A DNA stretch of 60,008 nucleotides from Actinomycetota bacterium (GCA_016703525.1 JADJBW010000024.1:1-60008), one strand, 5' to 3'. Positions 7,901-16,545 are shown, counted from the stretch's first letter. Numbers and translations are program-made. Notes: generated by a model not told the origin, from the sequence alone.

Positions 7901-9490
7901 CTAACGACGACGTGCCTGGGTTGGGGCGTTGGTGAACTGTTCGGCGAGTTGTACGAGTGATCGAGCGACGGCGGACTTGGGCGCATGGAGCACCACCGGT
8001 ACGCCCTTGTTGACCGATTGGGGAATCAGCACGTCGGAGGGCACGAGCGCATCGGCCTTCGCCTGAAGCGTCCGTTCGACCTCGCCGATATCGAGCTTCA
8101 CCTTCGAGTTCGATCGATTGAGCACAAGCAGGAGCTTTTCCATCGGGGTGTTCAGGAGCCGGAGCGTCTGCAGCCCGATCTTCACGTTCTTGATGTTCGG
8201 AATGTCCATCCCGGCCACCAGCACGATGCGATCGGAGATCTCGACGAGCCCCAGTACGACGTCGTTGAAGTACGCCGGCGTGTCGACGACGATGTACGAA
8301 CAGAACGTCCGCAGCCGTTCGACGATGGCGATCATTTCGGCGGCGCCGACCTGATCCGCGAACGCGGGCTCCAGCGGAGCGGGCAGCACCCGAAGCCCCG
8401 ATGGCTCGTGGGTGACCAGCAGCGATTCGAGTAGCGAGTTGTCCATCCGATCGATGGCCTCGACGGCGTCGACGATTGTGTGATGCGGGGTGAGCTTGAG
8501 CATCACGGCCGCGTCGCCGAACTGCAGGTCTGCGTCGACGAGGCAGACGGGCTTCGACGAGCGCTGTGCCAGGCACACCGCGAGGTTCGTCGAGATCACG
8601 GACTTGCCCGCGCCACCCTTGGTCGAGAACACGGAGATGACCTGACCGAGATCGCCATCATCGCTCGCACCCTGCGGTGCGTGTCCGTGTCCGTGTGCGC
8701 TGCGACGCGAACTCGAGTCGAGCGTGAGCGCCACGCGCTGCACCGCCGACGTGAGCTGCTCCGCTTCGCCGTTGAGGGCCAGCACGTCTTTGACACCGGC
8801 ACGCAACGCCGCCTGGAGTAGCGCCGTCGTCAACTCCTCGACCACGAGGATCGCACCGAGCGCCGGATGCGCCGGGATCAGGCGTTCCGCGATCGCAAGG
8901 TCGGCAGGCGTCGCGCACGACGGACCGAGGATGACGACGACGGGGACCGAACCGGTGAGCCGGCTCGCCAGTTCCTGCAACGAGTCGAACGGCGTGCCGC
9001 CTTCACCGAGCAGCCGCATCAGACCGTCGCGGATGGTTGGGTGCGGCTCGACGATCGCGACCGACACGCGGATCGAGGCGGCCTGCGGGTCGGGACGGGC
9101 ACTCGGCTCGGCCGGCGGCGCCGACGGTGCCGCCGCAGGATCGGCGTGGCCGTACCGGTCGGCCGGTTGGCTGTACGGATCGGCGGGCCGGCCGTACGGA
9201 TCGGCGGGCCGGCCGTACGGGTCAGCCGGTGCGTTGTACGGATCAGCCGGTGCGTTGTACGGGTCAGCCGGTGCGTTGTACGGGTCAGCGGGCCGGCCGT
9301 ACGGATCGGCGGGCCGGCCGTACTGGTCCGCTGCCAAGTTGGAGATGCTGGGAATCGCAGCGCCTTGGCCCATCGCCGGGGCAGATCGGTCCTCACGATA
9401 CGGATCGCTCGCCGCAGCGCCGTACGGATCGGCATCGGGGCCGATGGTGGTGCCGAACGACGCCAGTGGGTCGTCGTCGAAGGTCGGCAC
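7901..9490 (-). CDS. tadZ: TadZ/CpaE-like P-loop ATPase with an N-terminal ADPY heptad-repeat region
   Basis: 529 aa. TadZ/CpaE proteins (ParA/MinD superfamily with a receiver-like domain) localise the Tad apparatus. Three parts are seen: a low-complexity region, about residues 50-115, built from nine 7-residue units of the ADPYGRP/ADPYNAP type; an atypical receiver-like domain, about 140-260, beginning VSVAIVEPHPTIRDGL; and a MinD-like ATPase, about 280-520, with the deviant Walker A FSTKGGAGKSVISTNLA and VCLVDADLQFGDAAVML. It lies between cpaB (106 bp upstream) and tadA (28 bp downstream). The start GTG at 9490 opens MPTFDDDPLASFG; the exact start is less certain than the domains. Confidence 0.9.
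   Translation of the reverse strand: MPTFDDDPLASFGTTIGPDADPYGAAASDPYREDRSAPAMGQGAAIPSISNLAADQYGRPADPYGRPADPYNAPADPYNAPADPYNAPADPYGRPADPYGRPADPYSQPADRYGHADPAAAPSAPPAEPSARPDPQAASIRVSVAIVEPHPTIRDGLMRLLGEGGTPFDSLQELASRLTGSVPVVVILGPSCATPADLAIAERLIPAHPALGAILVVEELTTALLQAALRAGVKDVLALNGEAEQLTSAVQRVALTLDSSSRRSAHGHGHAPQGASDDGDLGQVISVFSTKGGAGKSVISTNLAVCLAQRSSKPVCLVDADLQFGDAAVMLKLTPHHTIVDAVEAIDRMDNSLLESLLVTHEPSGLRVLPAPLEPAFADQVGAAEMIAIVERLRTFCSYIVVDTPAYFNDVVLGLVEISDRIVLVAGMDIPNIKNVKIGLQTLRLLNTPMEKLLLVLNRSNSKVKLDIGEVERTLQAKADALVPSDVLIPQSVNKGVPVVLHAPKSAVARSLVQLAEQFTNAPTQARRR
9151..9327. repeat. 21-bp in-frame tandem repeat in tadZ
   Basis: About eight imperfect 21-bp units with a recurring GTACGGATC core (variant GTACGGGTC) encode the Pro/Tyr/Asp-rich heptads of TadZ. 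Two unit types alternate in blocks (GRP, then NAP three times, then GRP), which suggests expansion by unit duplication. Because it is coding and has no spacers, it is not a CRISPR array. Confidence 0.9.
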
Positions 9491-9596
9491 GGCGAAGGGA
9501 CGCTGGCTCGAGGACGAGCCTCCGAGTCGGTCGGCCGAGGCGGCGGTCCCCCAGTCGCGGCCCTCCCGGCCACGGATCCCTCACGGGGATCTCTCA

Positions 9597-10430
9597 TCAC
9601 TGCCCCCCGGCGGTCGGAGCGGCTGCGACCGGCTCCGGCGTCTTGCCGGCAGCACCCAGCAGTTCGAGCGGGTCGAGCGACGGAGCGATCGGCTTCGGCT
9701 CATAGTCGGGGCGCACGAGCGTGAGGTAGATCTTGCCGGTCGGGACCGCGATGATCTGCTGGGATGCCTCCGGCGGGACCTCGAAGGTGATGAGGTCCGA
9801 GGTCGGCGCCTGGGTTGTCGTCGGCGTCTCGCCGGGCTGAACCGGTGCCGCAGCGACCGGCGAGCCGAGCGAGCGGCCGAGCGCCAGGACACGCACCTTC
9901 TGGTACAGGTGCCCTGCGCAACCGGTCCCCTGCTGGGCGGCCTTCGTGCCGGTGGTCGGCTGGTCGGCGGTCGGGGCGGCCGCCATGTTCACGTAGTCGC
10001 CCTGGGTGATGAGTCCTGCCACCCCGTGGACCTGATCGGCGGAGATGGTCACGGCGACCATGCCTTCACGGAGCACCGAGGCGGTCGAGTCGGAGAGCTG
10101 CGTGTTCGAGACGAACATCGGTGTCGAGATGATCGTGCCGGCGGTCAGGTCGAGCGCCGCGAGCTGACCGCGGATGTCCTCGACGCGAGTCACCGCATTG
10201 GCTGGGACATCGATGCGGCGCCGCGAACCGATCGCGATCTGCCCCGAGTCGATCAACGCGTTGGCGTCGGCGCCCCTCGGGATCTGCGCCTTCGCGATCA
10301 CGACCGACACCATCTGGGTCTCGCCCTGGGCTCGTTCCTCGATTCCGCCCACATACCGAAAGATCAGCAGTGCAGCGACAGCGCCGACCACCAAAGCTCC
10401 CACCAGAATGAGTGTTCTGCGAGTACTCAC
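9597..10430 (-). CDS. cpaB: Flp pilus assembly protein CpaB/RcpC
   Basis: 277 aa. CpaB/RcpC is an envelope component of the Tad secretion pathway carrying SAF-type domains. One N-terminal helix (about residues 7-26, LILVGALVVGAVAALLIF) anchors it. The SAF-like part follows: VVIAKAQIPRGADANALIDSGQI, then GTIISTPMF, and a GMVAVTISADQVHGVAGLITQGDYVNM segment. The tail is Pro/Ala-rich. It is the first tad gene present, starting with GTG after a GAGG ribosome site; flp pilin, tadE/F and prepilin peptidase are not found nearby. It is separated from rpsA upstream by 216 bp, which should hold the operon promoter. Confidence 0.88.
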   Translation of the reverse strand: MSTRRTLILVGALVVGAVAALLIFRYVGGIEERAQGETQMVSVVIAKAQIPRGADANALIDSGQIAIGSRRRIDVPANAVTRVEDIRGQLAALDLTAGTIISTPMFVSNTQLSDSTASVLREGMVAVTISADQVHGVAGLITQGDYVNMAAAPTADQPTTGTKAAQQGTGCAGHLYQKVRVLALGRSLGSPVAAAPVQPGETPTTTQAPTSDLITFEVPPEASQQIIAVPTGKIYLTLVRPDYEPKPIAPSLDPLELLGAAGKTPEPVAAAPTAGGQ

Positions 10431-10577
10431 GTCTACCTCGATCCTTCACATGACGACGACCGCCCAGGCACACGGGGCCGTCCCGGACACGTACATGGTC
10501 GGCAGGTCGACCCGCAGATATGAGGATTTCGGTTCGGGAACTTCGGCTCGTTCGTGGCCTTCTTCCGGTGGCGCGAC

Positions 10578-10606
10578 AGCGGCGCCGCCCTCCGGGCGAC
10601 GCCGCT
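10578..10606 (-). terminator. GC-rich hairpin downstream of rpsA
   Basis: The arms AGCGGCG and CGCCGCT, with an inner CGCCC/GGGCG pairing and a TCC loop, form a strong stem about 40 bp past the rpsA stop. There is no T-tract, so intrinsic termination is plausible but unproven. It lies between rpsA and cpaB on the same strand. Confidence 0.4.
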
Positions 10607-10646
10607 CGTCGTGGATGCTCGGATGTGGGCCTACGGCCCGCGGTGC

Positions 10647-12008
10647 TCAGCCTTCAGCAGGCTCCGCGGCCTCGTCAGCGGCGCCGTCCACGGGCTCACC
10701 GCCGTCGGCCTCGGGTGCATCGCCCTCTTCGTAGCCGTGTTCGGCGTAGTACTGCTCCCACGCCTCCTGACCCTCAGATGGGCTGTCGGGGTCGAAGGAT
10801 GGGCCGATGTAGTTGCCCTCGGAGTCGTAGGCGTGCTCGCCGAAGTGCTCCTGGTACTCGGCGGCCACGATGCCACCCTCGGCGGCCTGCTTGATCGACA
10901 GGCTGATCCGACGGCGCTGCAGGTCGAGATCGATGATCTTGACCCAGAGCTCTTCGCCCGGCGTGACGACCTGCTCGGGCAGGTCGACGTGGTGCGCCGA
11001 CATCTCCGAGATGTGCACGAGACCCTCGATCCCGTCGCCCACCTGGATGAACGCACCGAACGGCACGAGCTTGGTGACCCGGCCGTACACCAGCTCGCCC
11101 ACCTGGTGGGCACCGGCGAACTCCTGCCACGGATCCTGCTGGGTCGCCTTCAACGACAGGCTGATCCGCTCGCGGTCCATGTCGACCTCGAGCACCTCGA
11201 CCTCGATCTCGTCGCCGACCGCAACGACGGACCCGGGATGGTCCACGTGCTTCCAGGACAACTCGGACACGTGCACGAGGCCGTCCATGCCGCCGAGGTC
11301 GACGAAGGCACCGAAATTGACGACCGATGAGACGACGCCGCGGCGACGCTCGCCCGGGCGCAGATTGGTGAGGAACTCATCGCGCTGTTCCTTCTGCGTC
11401 TCCTCGAGCCACGCACGGCGGCTCAACACCACGTTGTTGCGGTTCTTGTCGAGCTCGATGATCTTCGCCTCGAGCGTCTTGCCGACGTAGGGCTGCAGGT
11501 CGCGCACCCGGCGCAGCTCCACCAGCGATGCCGGCAGGAAGCCACGCAGGCCGATGTCGACGATGAGACCGCCCTTGACGACCTCGATGACCGGACCGGC
11601 GACCACGCCATCGGCTTCCTTGATCTCCTCGATCTTGCCCCACGCACGCTCGTACTGCGCACGCTTCTTGGACAGGATCAGGCGACCTTCCTTGTCTTCC
11701 TTGGTGAGGACGAGCGCCTCGACCTCGTCGCCGAGCGACACGATCTCCGACGGGTTGACGTCGTTGCGGATCGACAGCTCGCGGGACGGGATGACGCCCT
11801 CCGCCTTGTAGCCGATGTCGAGGAGCACCTCGTCGTGATCGACCTTGACAACGGTGCCGGTGACGAGTTGGCCATCGTCGACCCCCACCATGCTCGCGGA
11901 GTACAACGCTTCGAGGTCGGCGTCGGAAACGTTGTTGTCGACGATTTGGCGGGGCGTGTATGCCCCTTCGGTCGGGTCGGTCGGAAGGTCGGTGGTCTGG
12001 TCGGTCAC
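10647..12008 (-). CDS. rpsA: 30S ribosomal protein S1
   Basis: 453 aa with four S1 (OB-fold) domains at about residues 40-115, 130-200, 215-290 and 300-375. Examples are LVTGTVVKVDHDEVLLDIGYKAEGVI, RRGVVSSVVNFGAFVDLGGMDGLVHVSELSW and VYGRVTKLVPFGAFIQVGDGIEGLVHISEMS. An acidic C-terminal tail (GDAPEADGGEPVDGAADE) follows. Four repeats is the usual actinobacterial form, against six in E. coli. S1 binds mRNA on the 30S subunit. Start GTG at 12008 has no ribosome site; a -10 box ends 7 nt upstream, so this mRNA looks leaderless. It is followed by the tad operon on the same strand. Confidence 0.96.
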   Translation of the reverse strand: MTDQTTDLPTDPTEGAYTPRQIVDNNVSDADLEALYSASMVGVDDGQLVTGTVVKVDHDEVLLDIGYKAEGVIPSRELSIRNDVNPSEIVSLGDEVEALVLTKEDKEGRLILSKKRAQYERAWGKIEEIKEADGVVAGPVIEVVKGGLIVDIGLRGFLPASLVELRRVRDLQPYVGKTLEAKIIELDKNRNNVVLSRRAWLEETQKEQRDEFLTNLRPGERRRGVVSSVVNFGAFVDLGGMDGLVHVSELSWKHVDHPGSVVAVGDEIEVEVLEVDMDRERISLSLKATQQDPWQEFAGAHQVGELVYGRVTKLVPFGAFIQVGDGIEGLVHISEMSAHHVDLPEQVVTPGEELWVKIIDLDLQRRRISLSIKQAAEGGIVAAEYQEHFGEHAYDSEGNYIGPSFDPDSPSEGQEAWEQYYAEHGYEEGDAPEADGGEPVDGAADEAAEPAEG

Positions 12009-12015
12009 TGGGTTG

Positions 12016-12043
12016 CCTATAGGAAGTCGGGGGATAGGGACAA
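12016..12043 (-). promoter_or_regulatory. rpsA promoter (-35 TTGTCC, -10 TATAGG)
   Basis: Read on the minus strand, TTGTCC at 12043-12038 and TATAGG at 12021-12016 are separated by 16 bp. The -10 box ends 7 nt before the rpsA GTG, giving a leaderless transcript. This is the best -35/-10 pair seen in the window. Confidence 0.6.
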
Positions 12044-12087
12044 TTGCCGCCCATCACACGCGCGGCGCGAGTGGCGGGAAACGGCGC

Positions 12088-12912
12088 TCACACGCTAGGG
12101 GCCAGGTGTCGCCAACGGCAACTACGTGACGACCGGAGGCCGGAGCCCGAGCTCTCGCCCGGGCGGCTGGCGATCAACAGGAACTCGGGCTGATCGATCG
12201 TCGCGGCGGCCGGCCGGTAGCGACCGGGTGTCACCGACCCGATCGACTCGACGCGCAGCCCGGCGATCGCCGCGATCAGGTGCAGTTCGCGCGGCGTGTA
12301 GCAGGTGGTCCACAGGTCGGCCGGACGTGGCGATCCACGCTCGTCGCGCACCTCGGTCGGCTCGTGATTCACGCCCGTTGCAGCGTCGAACCGGTCGTGT
12401 TCCTCCAGGTGTCGGACCTGGAAGTACGACGAGAACGCGGTCACGGCGCAGCGGCCACCCGGGCGAAGGGCCCGCCGGATTCCTTCGAGCACCGCGCGGT
12501 CGGAGCCGAAGTTCTGCGGGTCGCCGGCGAAGGGTCCGGGGCCACCCAGGCCGAACGCCCCCTGACACAGCGAGATCGCCGCGTCGAACCGGTCGGCAAA
12601 CGGCAGCGCTCGGGCGTCGCAGCGAAGGAAGCGCGCGTCGACACCCAGACGCTCGGCCTCACCGGATGCCACCTCGACGAAGCGGCTGCTGATATCGACC
12701 CCGACCGAGATGCCACGCCCGGCGAGCTCGATGGCATGGCGGCCCGGCCCGCACCCGACGTCGAGCACCGACATCCCCGGCGACAGCCCGAGCAGGTCGA
12801 CCAACGCGTCGACCTCGGCGACGGTGCCCTTCGTGAACGAGTAGCGAAGGTATGCCGGGCCCATGTGATCGGCCAGGTCTTCGAACCAGTGACGTTCGAC
12901 CGCTCCGGTCAC
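12088..12912 (-). CDS. Class I SAM-dependent methyltransferase, coupled to polA
   Basis: 274 aa. Motif I MSVLDVGCGPGRHAIELA (about residues 40-57) is followed by an acidic GVDISSRFVEVASGEAERLG strand-loop, motif II RCDARALPFADRFDAAISLCQGAFG and motif III GIRRALRPGGRCAVTAF. The substrate is not evident; DUF- and UbiE-like small-molecule methyltransferases look alike here. Start GTG at 12912 overlaps the polA TGA in a GTGA junction, so it is translated after polA, an unusual pairing. Nothing in the sequence ties it to DNA replication. Confidence 0.85.
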   Translation of the reverse strand: MTGAVERHWFEDLADHMGPAYLRYSFTKGTVAEVDALVDLLGLSPGMSVLDVGCGPGRHAIELAGRGISVGVDISSRFVEVASGEAERLGVDARFLRCDARALPFADRFDAAISLCQGAFGLGGPGPFAGDPQNFGSDRAVLEGIRRALRPGGRCAVTAFSSYFQVRHLEEHDRFDAATGVNHEPTEVRDERGSPRPADLWTTCYTPRELHLIAAIAGLRVESIGSVTPGRYRPAAATIDQPEFLLIASRPGESSGSGLRSSRSCRWRHLAPSV

Positions 12913-15584
12913 CCCTTCGCCTCCGACCAGGATCGTCCGTGGGCCAGGTTCACCTCGAGCGGAACGTCCATCGTGAAGGCGGCGCGCATCGTGTCGACAA
13001 TGAACTCCGTGGCCTCGGCGAGCTCCGCCTCGGGCACCTCGCACACGACCTCGTAGTGCACCTGCAAGACCACCTTGGTGCCGAGCCCACGCTCGCGCAG
13101 GCCGGCGTCGATACGTACGAGGGCCACCTTGAAGATGTCGGCGGCGAGTCCCTGGATGCCGGCATTCATCGCTTGCCGCTCCCCCGCCATGCGAATGGCG
13201 CGAACGCCCGACGCGAGCTCCGGGATGCGGCGGCGGCGCCCGAAGAGCGTCTCGGTGTAGCCGCGCTCGCGGGCCTCCGCGACGGTCTGGTCCATGTACG
13301 AACGGACGGCCGGGAAGGCCACGAAGTAGGCGTCGAGGATCTTCTGCGCCTCGCCGGTTGGAATGGCCAGCCGCTGCCCGAGACCGAACGCTTCCATGCC
13401 GTACGCCAAACCGTACGACACCATTTTCGCCTTCGACCGCTGCTCGATGGTCACCTGGTCGGCTTCCACGCCGAACACCCGCGACGCCGTGGCCGTGTGG
13501 ATGTCGGTGCCGGAGCGGAAAGCCTCGATCAAGCCCGGGTCGCCTGCCAGGTGAGCGATGCAGCGAAGCTCGATCTGGTTGTAGTCGGCGACGAGCAGTT
13601 CGCATCCGGCCCGCGGGACGAACGCCCGACGGAACTGGCGCCCCTCGTCGCTTCGCACCGGAATGTTGTGCAGGTTCGGCGCGTCGGAGCTGAGCCGACC
13701 GGTGCGCGCGACCGTCTGGTTGAACGTCGCGTGGATCCGCCCGTCGGGCGCGACCTCGGCGATGAGGCCCTCGCCGTAGGTTCCGCGCAGCTTCTCGAAT
13801 TCCCGGTACGACAACAGGTCATCGATGATCGGGTGCTGGCCGCGCAGCTTCTCGAGTGACGCGGCGTCGGTCGAATAGCCGGTCTTCGTCTTCTTCTGCG
13901 GTGTCAGGCCCAGCTTGTCGAACAGGATCGTGCGCAGCTGCGGCGTGGAGTTCACGTTGAACGGCTCGCCGGCCGCCTCGACGATCGCCTCACGTAGCCG
14001 ATCGCACTCCGCGGTCAGATGCGTCAAGAGCCCCGCGAGTTCGTCGCGGTCGACACCCACCCCGACGTGTTCCATTCGCGCCAACACTCCGACGAGGGGC
14101 ATCTCGACGTCGTCGAGCAACGACCGCAGACCCTGTGCGTCGAGCGCTTCGAGCAGCGGAGGCACGAGCGCCGTGATCGCCAGCGCTTCGCGCGCGGGGC
14201 GACGCGAGTGGTCTTCGGTCGCCTCACCGAAGTCGAGCTGGGTTGGGTCATGTGCCTCGCCCGCAGCCATCTCGGCGTCGGAGTACCGGCTGAGCAGGTC
14301 GTCGAGCGCATAGCGGGGCTCGGCGGGGTCGAGCAGGTACGCGGCGATCTTCGTGTCGACGTGGAGGCGCGGCGAATCGATCCCGAGGAAGAGCCACGAC
14401 CGGAGCAGTGCCTTCACGTCGTGCCCGGCGATCGTCGCGCCGCGTGCGACCCAGGAACCGACGGCCGCACTCACGCTCGGGTCCCCGAACAGTTCGCCGG
14501 GTACCCAGCTGACCTCGCCGAGCGATGCATCGGTCACGACCGCAACGCCGTCGAGCGGCGAGCGGCCGGGTGTGCCCTGCCACGCCGCGGCGACCGCGAC
14601 ATGCCCGGCGCTCGGGTCGAGCCCGGCGAAGAGGCGGGCGGCGTCGGTCGCATCGCATGCGGTGACCTCGGCCTCGAGCACGCGACGTGCGTCCTGCGCG
14701 GCTGCGGCGCCGTCGCCGAACGCGTCGCCGAGGCGGCCGATGAGCGACGTGAACTCGAGGAACTTGAAGAGGTCGACGACCGCGTCGAGGTCGAACGCCC
14801 CTTGCCGGAGCGCGGCCGCCGCGACGCCGAGTTCGACATCGCGACGCAGCCGCATCATCTCGACGTTGGATCGTGCCTGGGCCTCGTTCGCCGCCAAGTT
14901 CTCGCGCAGTTTCGGGGTCAACTCGGCGAGGTGGTCGTAGATGCCGTCGAGATCGCCGTAGGTCGTGATCAGCTTGGCGGCCGTCTTCTCCCCGACCCCC
15001 GGCACGCCGGGCAGGTTGTCGGACGGGTCGCCGCGCAGCGCCGCGTACTGCACGTACTGGGCGGGCGTCACTCCCGTTCGTGCCGCGATGCCGGCCTCGT
15101 CGTAGAGCACGTAGTCGCTCACGCCGCGACGGTTGTACAGAACCCGCACGTGCGGGTCGGTCACCAGCTGGTAGCTGTCGCGATCACCGGTGACGATGAT
15201 CGTGTCGAGACCCGCCTCGGTGGCCTCGGTCGCAAGGGTCGCGATGATGTCGTCGGCCTCGACCCCCGCCTGTTCGAGCACCGGGATCTGCAACGCGTCG
15301 ACGACCTGGCGAACCAGGCTCATCTGTTGGCGAAGAATGTCGGGCGCCGACTCCCGGTTGGCCTTGTACGTGTCGACCATCTTGTGGCGGAACGTCGGCT
15401 CGGGACGATCGAAGGTGACCGCCAGCAGGTCGGGCTGGTGGTCACGCACGAGATTGAGCAGCATCGACGTGAAGCCGAAGGTCGCGTTGGTGACCTGGCC
15501 GCTGGCCGTGGCAATGTCGGTCGGTAGGGCGAAGAACGCCCGGTAGGTGAGCGAGTTTCCGTCGATGAGCATCAGGGTCGCCAT
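12909..15584 (-). CDS. polA: DNA polymerase I, with an altered motif C
   Basis: 891 aa. Order: 5'-3' exonuclease domain (1-290; MLIDGNSLTYRAFFALP, GVEADDIIATLA, VTGDRDSYQLV, GVPGVGEKTAAKLI); a degenerate 3'-5' exonuclease domain (about 310-480), as usual in actinobacteria; then the polymerase domain. Motif A is VADYNQIELRCIAHLAGD and motif B KAKMVSYGLAYGMEAFG, both with key residues. Motif C reads QVHYEVVCE where the family has QVHDELVFE, so the metal-binding aspartate equivalent to E. coli Asp882 is tyrosine (codon at 13053-13055). If real this should abolish polymerisation; a base error would explain it equally. ATG at 15584 was chosen because a -10 box lies 10 nt upstream; an in-frame GTG at 15596 overlaps that box. 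Confidence 0.96.
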   Translation of the reverse strand: MATLMLIDGNSLTYRAFFALPTDIATASGQVTNATFGFTSMLLNLVRDHQPDLLAVTFDRPEPTFRHKMVDTYKANRESAPDILRQQMSLVRQVVDALQIPVLEQAGVEADDIIATLATEATEAGLDTIIVTGDRDSYQLVTDPHVRVLYNRRGVSDYVLYDEAGIAARTGVTPAQYVQYAALRGDPSDNLPGVPGVGEKTAAKLITTYGDLDGIYDHLAELTPKLRENLAANEAQARSNVEMMRLRRDVELGVAAAALRQGAFDLDAVVDLFKFLEFTSLIGRLGDAFGDGAAAAQDARRVLEAEVTACDATDAARLFAGLDPSAGHVAVAAAWQGTPGRSPLDGVAVVTDASLGEVSWVPGELFGDPSVSAAVGSWVARGATIAGHDVKALLRSWLFLGIDSPRLHVDTKIAAYLLDPAEPRYALDDLLSRYSDAEMAAGEAHDPTQLDFGEATEDHSRRPAREALAITALVPPLLEALDAQGLRSLLDDVEMPLVGVLARMEHVGVGVDRDELAGLLTHLTAECDRLREAIVEAAGEPFNVNSTPQLRTILFDKLGLTPQKKTKTGYSTDAASLEKLRGQHPIIDDLLSYREFEKLRGTYGEGLIAEVAPDGRIHATFNQTVARTGRLSSDAPNLHNIPVRSDEGRQFRRAFVPRAGCELLVADYNQIELRCIAHLAGDPGLIEAFRSGTDIHTATASRVFGVEADQVTIEQRSKAKMVSYGLAYGMEAFGLGQRLAIPTGEAQKILDAYFVAFPAVRSYMDQTVAEARERGYTETLFGRRRRIPELASGVRAIRMAGERQAMNAGIQGLAADIFKVALVRIDAGLRERGLGTKVVLQVHYEVVCEVPEAELAEATEFIVDTMRAAFTMDVPLEVNLAHGRSWSEAKG

Positions 15585-15594
15585 GGCGGCGCCC

Positions 15595-15600
15595 ACACTA
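15595..15600 (-). promoter_or_regulatory. -10 box of polA
   Basis: TAGTGT on the minus strand ends 10 nt before the polA ATG, predicting a leader of about 0-4 nt. It separates polA transcription from the ANTAR regulator gene upstream. Confidence 0.45.
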
Positions 15601-15647
15601 TTCGGCGGCGATGACAGCGGTTCCGGGGCGGCGCGTCGTCGGCGACG

Positions 15648-16235
15648 TCAGGGCCGAAGATCGCCGTCGAGAACCTGCTGGGCGATCGCACGCATCGCGG
15701 TACGCCGATCCATCGCGTTGCGCTGCAGGAAGCTGAACGCTGCCTGCTCGCTCAGGCCGTACTCGTTCATGAGCCGCGCCTTGGCCCGGTCGGCGAGCCG
15801 TCGCACCTCCAGCTGATCCGACAGCCGCTGCTCCGATTCGGCAAGCGTCGCGAGGTCGGCGAACCGGGCGACCGCAACCTCGATCGCGGGGACGAGATCC
15901 TCGCGTTGGAACGGCTTGACCAGATAGGCCATCGCTCCCGCATCGCGGGCTTCCTCGATGAGCTCCCGCTGGCTGAACGCCGTGAGAATCACGACCGCGC
16001 ACGTGCGGGTTTCGGTGAGTCGGCGGGCGACGGCCAGCCCATCGAGTCCGGGCATCTTCACGTCGAGGATCGCGACGTCGGGTCGGGTTCGTTCCACGAG
16101 CGCAACGGCCTCGTCGCCGCGTGCGCATTCGCCGACGACGTCGTACCCCTCCTCGGTCAGCAACTCGCACAGATCGAGGCGAATGATCGCCTCGTCCTCC
16201 GCGATGACCACCCGAAGGCGCGGTCGGTCAGCCAT
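15648..16235 (-). CDS. ANTAR-domain response regulator (AmiR/NasR type, PdtaR-like)
   Basis: 195 aa. The N-terminal receiver domain has RVVIAEDEAIIRLDL with the acidic pair, phospho-acceptor Asp58 in VAILDVKMPGLDG, a Thr in VVILTAF and Lys in MAYLVKPF. The C-terminal ANTAR domain (about 130-190) contains LADRAKARLMNEYGLSEQAAFSFLQRNAMDRRTAM. ANTAR proteins bind paired hexaloops in nascent RNA and prevent termination, so it likely acts as an antiterminator under a histidine kinase not present here. It overlaps by 8 bp the small coiled-coil gene upstream and would be co-transcribed with it. Confidence 0.92.
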   Translation of the reverse strand: MADRPRLRVVIAEDEAIIRLDLCELLTEEGYDVVGECARGDEAVALVERTRPDVAILDVKMPGLDGLAVARRLTETRTCAVVILTAFSQRELIEEARDAGAMAYLVKPFQREDLVPAIEVAVARFADLATLAESEQRLSDQLEVRRLADRAKARLMNEYGLSEQAAFSFLQRNAMDRRTAMRAIAQQVLDGDLRP

Positions 16236-16533
16236 CGCCGCTACGCGTCCGCCCGGCGGACATCTCGTCGAGCAACGCGTCCTGGCGTGCCTCGAGATCG
16301 GCGATTCGGCGCTGCAGGTCGTCGCGGTGGCGACGCATCGCTCCGGCGTCGCCCTCAGCCTCGCGCCGTTCGGCGGCGTCGGCGGGCGATTGCGAGACGA
16401 TCGAGCGGAGCCGAGCGTCGTCCGCGTCGTCGGCGAGGTGCCGGAGCTGCTCGTCGGCGACCCGCAGCTCCTCCCGTGCGGCGACGAGCCGCCGCGAGAT
16501 ACCGCGGAGTCGCCGCTCGGTCAGCCAGGCCAT
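16228..16533 (-). CDS. Small coiled-coil protein upstream of the ANTAR regulator
   Basis: 101 aa, charged and helical, with heptad-like Leu/Ala spacing throughout (RRLVAAREELRVADEQLRHL; HRDDLQRRIADLEARQDALL), so a coiled coil is expected. I do not recognise the family. The frame is open further upstream, but ATG at 16533 follows a TACGAT -10 box by 6 nt and the helical pattern begins right after it. Its stop overlaps the ANTAR regulator start by 8 bp, suggesting coupled translation and possibly a role in the same signalling route. Confidence 0.6.
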   Translation of the reverse strand: MAWLTERRLRGISRRLVAAREELRVADEQLRHLADDADDARLRSIVSQSPADAAERREAEGDAGAMRRHRDDLQRRIADLEARQDALLDEMSAGRTRSGDG

Positions 16534-16539
16534 CCCGCC

Positions 16540-16545
16540 ATCGTA
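16540..16545 (-). promoter_or_regulatory. -10 box of the coiled-coil/ANTAR operon
   Basis: TACGAT on the minus strand ends 6 nt before the ATG at 16533, in leaderless geometry. Confidence 0.5.

Noticed and set aside
9151..9327. Regular short repeats that might be a CRISPR array
   Set aside because: Units are contiguous, in frame, without spacers, and encode heptads of TadZ.
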